In this document: positions 45,589-55,260 of the stretch, in pieces
How the letters are laid out: the number at the start of each line of letters is the position of its first letter
Position numbering within the stretch: the first letter of the stretch is position 1
Assembly: GCA_015227615.1 (NCBI GenBank)
Contig: JAALGZ010000001.1
Location: forward strand, 62,001 to 126,000
Reading direction: 5' to 3'
Length of the DNA stretch: 64,000 bases
From: Labyrinthula sp. Ha
Lineage: Eukaryota > Sar > Bigyra > Labyrinthulida > Labyrinthulaceae
Position numbers and translations under genes: made by a program
The notes under the pieces: generated by a model
The model's input: only the letters and a program-made list of their open reading frames with translations
Database searches by the model: none
What the model was told of the DNA's origin: nothing

Positions 45589-45685
45589 AAAAAGTACCCA
45601 AACAGAAAATTAGATGTTTAACCTAGTCAGTATTAGGTTTCTAGTGTAGCTCGTAGGCAGTATTACTAATAAATAAAAAACTATT

Positions 45686-48600
45686 TCAAAATTCGTCTAA
45701 AAAATCTGTCAACCCAATCGAAACCTCTCCTAGGTGTTCAGTAGCAAGAACTCTTTCCAAGAACCAGGGTTCCAAACAACGGTTCCTTGCATCTTCTTCG
45801 TCAATCAGTTCATCCTCTACAAATTCTGTTATTTTTCTTGGTTGTGAATAAAATTTAGTGGTCCAGACTAACTTTTCTCTGAGTGCTTCAGTACTGATCT
45901 TTTCAAAGAAGGATTGCGAAGCGGAATAAACCTTTTGTACAAATTCTAATTGCTGGTTTTCACAAAACAACATCCTAACTCCACCATCAACTTGTCGCAA
46001 AACAAGTTTCCTTATTTCTCCGTGGCACACAATAATCCACTCTTTTGAAGTCTGAAACCATACATCTGAAGATTCCATGGCATTAAAGAACTCAATAAAT
46101 AAACACACTAACCTCTGAAAAGTTGATTGTGGTATAAAATTTTCCTTCAATTCGAAAAAACATCCAATATAAGTTGAGTCATCTGGTGGAACTGTTTTCA
46201 GAGGCAGCATTGAGGGAATAATATACTCTGCTTCGGAATACTTTGCAATCAGTAGAACACTCTGCATATATTCAACCAAGAACTCAACTTCCTTATTCTT
46301 TTTAATGGTTTCCTGAGTCTTAAGAACAAATTCTATTAAATCATAAGAAACAATTGCTTCATCTCTCCATTTATAATAAGAAGAAAGTAGTCCTGCATTT
46401 TTAAACATGTCAGTATTGAAATCAAAGTGATATTCTGGATCTCGAATCACCACAGAAATCGATTGCAACAACCAGTGCGGTTTTATAATTATGCTCGAAG
46501 ATAATAACGTGTTTCGATCCAGATAAGTTACAATTCCTTTTTCTGTGAACAACTTTAGCATATTTTTAACTTCATTTACTGCGTTTACGCTGTACTTAGA
46601 ACATATCTTCAAGAAACCATCAAAGGAAACATAGTTTTCATTTTCTTCGTTCTCAAAATTAAGCAAAGCATCTAAACAAAACATATATTTCAAGGGAATT
46701 TGTTTTCTTAAAAGGTTCATTTTTTGGAGCGCAACTCTTTTGATGGTATCTTTCAAGTCCACTAGTCCCTTTAAATTTACATTTTCCACAGGATGGTAAA
46801 ACATTCGCAATCTAGATGAAGGTTGTTTTTCTGGAACATTTAAATTCATTGATCTCAGTCCCAAGTCCCAATAAAAGAAGGCAAACAGTTCATTAATTTG
46901 TCTCAGGACTTTATCCGACTTTGTTCTGTCCAGAAAAGTTCCAACCAAAACAACTTCACTATCGGGACAAAAAAATGAAACATTTCTTAACCAAAAAATT
47001 ACTTGCCGAACACACTTAAAACTCTTCAAAATAGGCCACTGTTGCCGGAAACTTATTAAGGTCTCTAAGTTTTTTACGTTTTTGTTTGGATATTTTTGAA
47101 TCTGTTTTGCAATTTTCTTCAAAAATGGCTCCACTTTCTTAACCACTTTTGAAAAATGTTCTAAGTTAAACAAAATCATAATAATTCCAGAGTTTGTGAA
47201 AAAAGTTTGGTGAAAGGAATAAAACGTTTCTTGTCCTGCATAGTCTAAGACTGTAAAGTCAACATTAGTGTCTTTAGAATTCCCTTCAATAATCAACTTA
47301 GGATCAAACTTTTCTTCTAAAGTGTTCTGCTTTTTTCTCACCCTTTTATTCTGACCCCGCCTCCTTGGTAATTTCATAACAGGCTTCTTAATTTGTCTTG
47401 ATCTATGTGCAGCGCTTTTCTTTTTTTCATACTGAGCTACTAATTCATGACTCTCTGGGGTTGAAGTAACACTTTGCGGAGTATATAAAACTTTTGAAAC
47501 TAGTTGGTTGGCATGAACTTTGCTATAAACAGCTCTGGACTCTAACCTTTCCCATTTTCTTGCAACGTCGTGGTGAAACTTAGCAACTGCAGTCTGAACA
47601 GATGTCCCAAGTGTAGAAGCCAATTCTTCCTTAAAACTATCTCCCAAGAGAGAGCGTATGGTAGCAGTTTTTCCACATCTTGCTTCACCCAGAACAACTA
47701 GTTTAACCTTATTCCAACTTGTTTGCGTATTTTGTTTTGCAACCAAATTTTTAAACAACTCCTTTTTCATCTTCAAATTTATTAAGAGCAGGTCATTTAT
47801 AGAATCTTCAACTTCTTTATCCCCACCAACTTGTAAATCAGTTAAACATTTATTTGTTCCAAGTGCAGATAATAAGGTCTCTGAATCAGCTCCCCGTCTC
47901 AAGGAAAAATTATCACTCATACATATTGTTAGCAAGGTTGAATTGTTCAGAACTAAGTTAGTCAAGTAGCGTACACAGTTTGAAGTGAGATGGTTTCTTA
48001 TACAAAAGATTTCTAGCAAATTTGAGTTTGTCTCCAAAGATTTGCCAATTTCACAAAATGCAAGATCAGTAATTTCATTATAGTTCAAATAAATATACAA
48101 AATTTCCTTGTTTGATGCTAAAAGATCAGCTATACTCAAACCACCATCTTGACCTATTCTACAATAGCTGAGATTTAGAGAGGTAACAGTATAATTATTC
48201 TTTAGACTTTTGCAGAGCTCGGAAACTCCTTTATTTCCAAGGTTATTTTGCAAAAGCGATAATGTTGAAACTGTATTATTCTTCTTCAAAGATGCAGCAA
48301 ATACTTTGAAAGCAGAAGATGGAACTATTTCACAGTAGTCCAGGCAAAGATCCGCAAGTGTTTCTGTTTCTTCTAACAAACTGCCAAGAGAAATTAAATT
48401 TGTCTTTACTAACCCAATTTGTGTGTGATACAAATCAAGAGACATAAGTCTGGTGCCTGCAAGCGCTTTAGTAATTTGCTTGAATGCCGCACTATTAAAT
48501 GAGGAATAGCGAAAGCTAAAATTTTAACGCAAAAAACCTATTTACGAGAGTTCTTTCAGCTTCTGGTTTCCTTTCAAAGCAACTGCCCAATCTGCACCTG

Positions 48601-48952
48601 TCTGCTGATGAATATCTATTGAAAGTAGCCTAAAATCAGAGAAAATTAATGAAATACCGTACGATAACTAGTGGATTTTGCTGAAAAAGAACTTTTCCAA
48701 TCTCATGTACAGTTGTCGGCGCTTCTTTTAATTCAAGACTGAGATCTTGAAGCACATGTGATACTTTTAACACTCCCAACAGTCTTCGTTTAAATGTTTC
48801 GTCTTCCCCGAGAACAAAAAGAGGTTGATAGCTATGTAAGACCAGAAATTACAGAGATACCTTATTGCAAGATGGTTGTCCTTCTGCAGCATGCTTAGTA
48901 GGTCATCAGGGCTCGAGGCATATCCAACGGCAAACGTCTCATTTTGGTTCAT
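45686..48952 (-). CDS. Roco family GTPase: LRR-Roc-COR, four exons, 1059 aa
   Basis: I read four exons: 48952-48861, 48831-48658, 48629-48546 and 48515-45686, joined by introns of 29, 28 and 30 bases (GTATCT..TAG, GTATTT..TAG, GTAAAT..TAG, all phase 2), giving an unbroken 1059-aa frame. The ATG at 48952 is chosen because the first three exons add leucine-rich helices continuous with the rest. Starting at the internal ATG (48445) would begin mid-repeat. Residues ~60-385 are ribonuclease-inhibitor-type LRRs (e.g. VTSLNLSYCRIGQDGG). The Roc GTPase has the P-loop GEARCGKT at ~393, switch II DYAGQETF at ~541 and the G4-equivalent VGTFLD at ~641. COR follows (~690-1030). There is no kinase or other C-terminal effector domain. 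An unusually long basic insertion lies between P-loop and switch II. The likely role is a dimeric signalling GTPase. Confidence 0.92.
48516..48545 (-). other. Roco intron 3 (30 bp)
   Basis: GTAAAT..TTTTAG. Removal joins KELS to FRYSS in frame and restores a leucine-rich repeat. Confidence 0.85.
48630..48657 (-). other. Roco intron 2 (28 bp)
   Basis: GTATTT..TTTTAG, phase 2. Removal gives ..PLVIVRLLSIDI.. across the junction. Confidence 0.85.
48832..48860 (-). other. Roco intron 1 (29 bp)
   Basis: GTATCT..CATAG, phase 2. It follows the first 30 codons of the gene. Confidence 0.8.
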
Positions 48953-49389
48953 TTTTCGTTTTTTGCTGACGTGAGCTTGGCTGTATATGTTTTTTAATAT
49001 TTAAAAGTGTCCAAAATTTTAGTCTTACCACTTTCACGCCTCGTATGCGCTTTCGGGATTATATCTGCGTAATTCAGTTCTTTTATCTTTTCAATTTGCT
49101 TCAACGGAAAAGTATAATATTAAACAAGGCCGAAACAGTCATCCAGTTTCTGAGGGGGGACAATATCATATGATTTTCGGGACACTCGAGAGGCGTCCTT
49201 AAGAAGATAGTTCTCTCGCTATTTTGCAATGAACTCTCTTCTTTTCTCGCTAAAGCGATATTTGTGCAAAATCCTTCTCGAGAAGGTACTAATGTCTCGT
49301 TAGAGATGTCTACTCTCGAGACCCAGAAGAAGACAGAAGCATCCTTGAAGAGAATGCATAGATATAGGAGGACGAAGAGTACATCATCA
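48953..49389. other. Upstream region of the Roco gene
   Basis: Contains TGTCCAAAAT at 49008-49017, about 56 bases upstream of the start codon, and several CTCGAG/TCTCGAG words near 49180-49320. No coding sequence. Confidence 0.35.
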
Positions 49390-50110
49390 AACCAATGAGC
49401 ATAAATAGAGCATATCGCTTAGATTATTGGGTTAAACCTGGAAATCGCTCGGCTTCCCACCAACAATGGTCGACTTATTCCTCAGTCCTTGACTATGAGT
49501 AACCTGTTTCTGCAGGTGGTTGACATGAATTCCTCCGTCGAGTGCAGTTATCATTGTAACCAAACCCAAAGCAACGTTATTCTGGGAAACAATCAGCGAA
49601 AACAAACAATAAATTAGGTTTTTTACATCACTCTCCCAGTAAGCACCTGTGTGTTGAAGGCTAGGGGAATGGGTATTTTCTACCACTGGTTGAACTCTAC
49701 CCATTGATTTCTTTCTTTTTGTCTTAAGAGCTTTGATATTACATGATTTAAGGTCTACAACCATAATTTTTAGTAGCAAGGATATTAGAATAGCGCAGAA
49801 ATCCTATGGTTGCCATTATTGTAAATGAATCTAGGTTATCTTACCGTCAACTTCTTATCCAACAACAACGTATAAGTTTGTTTGTAGCATACGTATCTCA
49901 AAAACTTTGGAAGCAAAATGCCAATACTTTATAATTGAGTTCAATAAATAATATTCAGGCAACAATGGACCTTGGCCAGTTTGAGATATGAAATCACAAT
50001 TGAATTCTTTTCTACGGAGGGTAATATCCCAGCTGATAAGTATTTTGTGCCAGCCGGCACACTTAACAATAAGCTCTAATAATACACAGGATTGTAGCAG
50101 CAAAATCATT
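49390..50110 (-). pseudogene. Worn type II DNA topoisomerase-like fragment
   Basis: The minus strand over 49432-49779 contains MITALDGGIHVNHLQKQV. About 33 residues after its GG comes KPSDFQV, and then, after the stop, an NN..LYL run. Eukaryotic topoisomerase II has the same order and spacing in the ATPase/transducer region ('ATxxGGTHVNYxxxQI', ~32 residues, 'FQIKNNMFIFIN'). Further upstream on the same strand (49855-50109) a run SKVFEIRM..NLYVVVG fits the 'RxYDIxGxxxxxxVYLNGK' part. The rest of the enzyme was not found. It is broken in several places. A host retro-copy or a giant-virus gene are both possible, so it is treated as a fossil. Confidence 0.45.
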
Positions 50111-51906
50111 CATAACCTTGAGTTTCCTATTCGCGTCACTGATGAAATATTTATGTCTTATCCTATACATGATTCACAGTTTTTTGCGTCCTCTTGATTT
50201 CCTTGAGCTTTGTTAAATAATTTCTTCTTATTTCTCAAAACTACTTAGGTAGTTGAGAATCTACAAGATTTCAAACATGTTGTACGGAGTTATTAAATTT
50301 AAATAGTGGGAAAGTCGTAAAGAACGTCCAAAAAACTCTAAGAGTTTATCGGGTTAAGCTATTAATGTTCCAATAGTGTGTCTAGCGCCGCAGAAAGCCA
50401 TGATATATCTATATTTCCGCAACTAAGCAACCGAACCTTCTTCCTGCTATACCTATTTGTGCATACTAAATATCCACAACGCTTTTGTTGCTGAACTAAG
50501 GGTTTTTCAATATTTTTTCCGAAATATTGTGGCCAAATACTTGTTTTCCTGTTAAGGCAAAGATTCGGCCCTACCAATGCTCTCAGAAACAAGAAAAAGG
50601 ACTATTAAAAGCAAAACATACAAAGACTTTAATGTTAAGAAGATGTAACGTTGAACCTTGCTTTCCAACTATTCGACTATTGAAGGGCTACTTGAAATTT
50701 CTTTCCCTGCCTTGTTGTTGCTTCCCTTCTTGAGCTAACCCGGGTTTTAAAACGTGTATATTAAAACTGAAACTATTAGTCACTTTACCACGTTTTTCTT
50801 GAAAATAACATAAGAGTTCCCAAAAAAATCTGCGTACTATTAGAGCAGGTTCAATTAAAACTAACCCAACATACTCAACTCATTTTTCACTAATAAAATC
50901 TACCACCTCTAAAAAAGAAAGCAATACAATTAACATAGGTGAGGTAGTCAACAAAGAAATATTTCAACGTCATTATTCCGTTTTGCCAGTGATCTTCTCC
51001 CAAACAGGCTAATTGGCAGTCCCAGTAGTGAATTGTCTACTTTACAACAGTTCTTCAATTAGTTTTTCGCTTATTGTGGCTCAAATATTGGGCGACTGTG
51101 CCTAGAAAATAGGATGTTTAAGCCCCTTAAAAACTATCTTTTTATTTCGTTTTCAGATCGCTGATATTTAACACGAGGGGAAGTAGGTAACTAGAGTTGT
51201 ATCTGTTACATTGTTGTTTGCTTGAACCACTCAAGAGAATCGTAATAAGTAAGCGCTTTTTAAATGCTTGAAACGAGTTCAAACCAAAACAAAACAAGGT
51301 TGTGTGAAAAGGAAGTTTGCTGCAAATGACAGAGGACACTTCGTGAAATTTTTGGATACAATTAGAGAAGATAGTCAAATCCCAATTTAAGCTTAGAGTA
51401 AACTTATCGAGTAGAAATAACATTATACAGGTGGAGCTCAAAAAGATATTACCAAAATAAGGAATCTGTGAAAAGATGATTGATGATATATATGTTTTGC
51501 AATATGTTTTAAAAAAAGCGAAATACTATTTTATTGCTTAGTTAGAGTTTTTGCTATGCTCTAACAATGTTTTAACTTGGCCTGAAACTTGCTTAAAATA
51601 GTTGGTTCTTGGCAACAAATGGAATAGGAAAGCTATTGCCAGTACTCAAGATTAGGCTTTACTTGATACTTATCCCATTTATTTCAAATAAATATTTGAA
51701 TCAGACTGATTCTAAAGTCCCACTATAGTAAGAAATTAAAGCAAAATACTTTTGATGGTAATAATATCCAGAGCAACTCATGAAGGACCCGATGAAGAAC
51801 TAGAAATGAACTCCTATTATCACCTGGCTAATTCAAGAGGAACACTCGTTAAGGCAGAGTTGGGATAAAAGAGAGCTATGAGAATGTAGCTTCTGTTGCA
51901 TTAGTC
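50111..51906. other. Gene-poor stretch
   Basis: Short frames on both strands (50362-50592 -, 51142-51441 -) have no domain I recognise. Nothing else supportable. Confidence 0.35.
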
Positions 51907-52290
51907 TTGAAGCTTTTAAAACTGACATCTCATCATTTTGTATGTTACAAGTACTTACAGAAAATTCCAAGCAATCATCTGCACCACAGTAATCCTGATT
52001 TCTTAGTGCGTTTGATACCTGAGTCAGAGATATTTGAGTTGGCGAGCAAAGAGCTTGGAAAATATATTTTATGGATTTACGAAGTAAATTTATAATATTG
52101 AAAAAAGTGAAATATGCTTATTGAGTACGTGAGAATTATCTATTGACTTTGAATTTGGTAAACCTCTTCATGACGATGATGAAGATTTTACACAAGAAAA
52201 AGGAACTATTCCTATAACACTAGTTGTGAAAAAAAAGAGGTACCTCTTTTCGCATTTGATATGGTTGTTTAGAAATGTTCTGTCTTAATA
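51907..52290 (+). pseudogene. Broken coding remnant, unidentified
   Basis: A plus-strand frame of about 60 codons (motifs HHSNPDFLVRLIPESEIFEL, ASKELGKYILWIYE) is followed, in another frame, by an acidic run at about 52140-52290 (FGKPLHDDDEDFTQEKGTIP) with protein-like composition. Further runs occur near 53088-53203 (SHVQEINVKHTRLDNSGIV). It is broken more than once, and no family was recognised. Whether these are exons of one gene or unrelated scraps cannot be settled by eye. Confidence 0.35.
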
Positions 52291-53655
52291 TTCTACTCCA
52301 GTCACATTTTCTGGTATTTCCAGCATTTATCTTCAGGGCCCTTCAGCCTTATTTTCATAACATACAATTACAGATTAATTTTCCATTCATGTTTACGGAG
52401 AAGTCTGTGAGGCGACAAGGTTGCCGGAGTGATATGCTGCTCGATAACATAATTTGTTCCATCTTACTTTCTTCATCAAATTTTATTTCAAGGTATTCCA
52501 AACAGTTCCGAATCATTCATTCATTATGTCCCTTTTCTATGGTGTAATTGAACAACGGCATAATAAAAGCTGCTCCCCCTGAAAACAAGAGAAATTAAAT
52601 ATCTTATCAGTCATTGACGTTGATACCAGGAATATATGGTTACATTTATTAATATTCTTAAATAGTCACACAAACTGTTTTATCTCCCTCATCCTGTTTA
52701 GTTTTTAAACTCTTTTTCTTAACAGTTACAGTACATAGAACCAAAATAGGTGCTATACCTCTTTTATTCAACCAATATGACTTAATGATAACTACATCAA
52801 ATTGGTTAAACGGAAATCATAAATATAAATATCTTGGATTTTGCTTTGAAGGGTATTAACTCCCGCTGATTGAATTTAATGGAATATACTTATCAAGGCG
52901 CAAAGCTCCATATCAGGTAGCAGATTGCGTCGGGAGCACTCAGGCTTTTCGTTCTCCTGCAGAAAACAATAAAAAAGGAGAGCAACCACATTATGCTATG
53001 AACTGTATGGACTGTTGTGTTTTCTAAAAAAATTTCAGGACATTGGGCATGTTCTTACTAAAACCAAAGTTGGCACGAGGTTTTAAAGAACAAGCTTCGG
53101 GTGATGTTCTTTGCTAGTCATGTTCAAGAAATTAATGTTAAACACACAAGGCTGGATAACTCTGGCATTGTCACCAGTTCGAAGGGCTTTTCTGAAGCCC
53201 ATTAAACGAAGCAACTTGAAATAATTTCCCAATCACCGGTTTCATCAGCTCGGGAGTAACTAGAGCAAACAAAAAAATAGATGGAAAATAAACACCAATG
53301 AGAATTTAATTACAGAGACTTTTAATAATTTTCTTATGTTCAACATTTTTATTCTTGAGAACCTTTCGACTTCTCAGAATATAGGACATAGCATTTACTA
53401 TCGCCTTTTGTGTAATTGGGACACCTTTGGTTCCCATATTTACGCTTTTTTTTTACTTTTCGTATTGAATAATGTTTGCGCAAAAGGCTAATTTGTCCAA
53501 AGAGAAGTTAAATTGACTAAATAAGTCATCCGAAAATTGCCCAAAATATTATATAAATTGCACCGACTCCAAAGTAACAGAATAAGAAAACACTTCGAAT
53601 AAAAACCGAAGTTTTGCAAATTTGCACTTCCCCCAAGAATCCCTTCTTTCAACTA
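52291..53655. other. Gene-poor stretch and upstream region of CBS gene
   Basis: Coding-like scrap at 53088-53203 as noted above. Close to the CBS gene are TTGTCCAAAG (53493-53502) and TTGCCCAAAAT (53537-53547), about 110-160 bases before the start codon. Confidence 0.35.
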
Positions 53656-54765
53656 ATGAACAAAGTCAATGTACATGGTCAGCAGAATATATTAACAAGT
53701 TATATCGATCGACTTCCCCAAACAGCTGCTGATTTCCCACTTTCCCTGCTGCCCGTACTCAAAGCCGATTACACAGTTGAACAAGCGTTCAAAGCTTTCA
53801 AAACACATAAATCTCTTTACTTGATAGTTCAAAATGGTCAAGATAACTCTTATCTGGGTAAATTTTAATCTCTAAATGTTTATTTTTTAGGATGGGTTAG
53901 TGCAATTGACTTTTTCAAAGTATTTCTTGAACTAGATTCAGTTCTTCGAGAAGGAAATTACTCCGAAATGGAACAAACAAATATTCTTAATATATCAGCA
54001 CTTGGAATTAGTAAAAATTCAAAGTTAGAGACATGTTTTGAGTTAAATATTTGTCCTATATATAACTTTGTTGCTATTGAACGTAACGAAAGTATTGAAA
54101 ATATAATTCAATTACTCTCTGAAAACAAAACAAAATGTTTGTCAGTATTAAATCCAAGAACTCGAAAGATTGAAAAAAACATTTTTGATAAAGATATTAT
54201 TGAACAACTTTCTAAAATTATTAAAGTAGATGATGATCAAGCTATGAATAATTTCAACTCTGGAAAACTAGTAAAACAGAAAAAAACGCTTTTGGATAAT
54301 AAAATTGACCAATTTAACTTTTGTAAAAATGTTTTTACAGTTTCTGAAACAGCCAGTTTAAAAGAAACTTTGCGAATAATGAATAAGAATAAAATTTCTT
54401 CACTTCCAATTCTTGATGAAGAAGGGTTCCCAATTGCTCAAATTAACGCTGAGGATTTACTTCAAGTACTTGATTTTGGTTTTGATTGGTTTAAGCCAGT
54501 TTTGAAAAATCAAGCCAATGCAAAATTTGTTCTTGATGAAAACGTGATGGACTTTTTTACTCGGATTAGGCAAAGTGAGGTTCAGAATGGTGGTAAAATT
54601 TCTGTTCCTTTTTTATCTGTGAAGAAAAATGTAGCTTTAAAAAAGGCAATAAAAAAATTATCTGTGGCTCGAAGTCGTAGAGTTTTCATAAAAGAAGGAG
54701 TTGATGTAGTAGGAATTGTTTCAGTCAAAGATGTTTTACGTACTCTTGTTGGTTTTCTTAGGTGA
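53656..54765 (+). CDS. Four-CBS-domain protein, AMPK-gamma/SNF4-like
   Basis: Two exons, 53656-53857 and 53891-54765, with a 33-base intron (GTAAAT..TTTTAG), encode 358 aa. The ATG at 53656 is the first in frame. The splice restores SYLG|WVSAIDFF, a classic CBS 'GxVSxxDL' strand-helix. Four CBS motifs follow in order: ~35-95 (ADYTVEQAFKAF..LIVQNG), ~120-195 (ERNESIENIIQLLSENKTKCLSVLN), ~210-275 (TVSETASLKETLRIMNKNKISSLPILD..INAEDLL) and ~295-358 (VKKNVALKKAIKKLSVARSRRVFI..GIVSVKDVL). Two Bateman pairs and this length fit the gamma subunit of AMP-activated kinase, which senses AMP/ATP. No alpha or beta subunit is in the window. Other four-CBS proteins remain possible. Confidence 0.88.
53858..53890 (+). 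other. CBS gene intron (33 bp)
   Basis: GTAAATTTTAATC...TTTTTTAG. Phase 1. Removal joins the first CBS motif in frame. Confidence 0.88.
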
Positions 54766-55049
54766 TGTTCATTTTGGGTAGGTTCGGTTTTACGTTAGAA
54801 AGAGAGTAATTGTAAAGAATTATTTTTAAAATTTAAAAAAATGAAAATTCAGAAATTAACAATTGAATTTGAATTATTTTCAGTACATATTTGGTGTGTT
54901 AAAAGTAAAAGCACAAAGATTTCTATAAGAGAAGCAATAATTAAGTGGAAGGAGTAAATTCAACATTTAGCTAAATAGCACCTGTAACAAGGGTCTCATT
55001 TTGAGAGAACCTGATTAGGTTGAATCCTGTAATCCCTATGTTAACAGAC
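54766..55049. other. 3' flank of CBS gene
   Basis: Contains one 38-codon ATG-to-TAA frame at 54841-54957 (MKIQKLTIEFELFSVHIW...) of unknown status. Nothing else seen. Confidence 0.3.
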
Positions 55050-55260
55050 TTAGTATAAATTAATGTTTTTTTCATAAACTCCAGACTTTCTAGTTGTTCC
55101 ACTATCCATAATGAACAACTTTAGTTTTTTTGTTGGATACATGAATATGCTCTTGGGGAGTTGGCAATAGCACTTACAGTAAGAAATACCAATATCTCCA
55201 AACTTCTGAGATGGAACCTGTCTAGAAATGCTCTGATAGCTAAAAAAGTGCAAATTTTTG
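55050..55260 (-). mobile_element. Possible Ty1/copia fossil: knuckle and protease part
   Basis: The minus strand has a Cys cluster (YCKCYC..., zinc-knuckle-like) followed by LFIMDSGTTRKSGVYE. This fits the copia aspartic-protease entry 'WILDSGATxHM'. It is only a short scrap. The downstream integrase and RT are absent, because the CBS gene begins 0.3 kb away. No LTR was found. It is old and broken. The assignment rests on two short motifs. Confidence 0.4.

Noticed and set aside
53614-53655. Upstream in-frame extension of the CBS gene beginning at TTG
   Set aside because: No ATG is present in this part, and the residues add nothing recognisable. The first ATG at 53656 is preferred.
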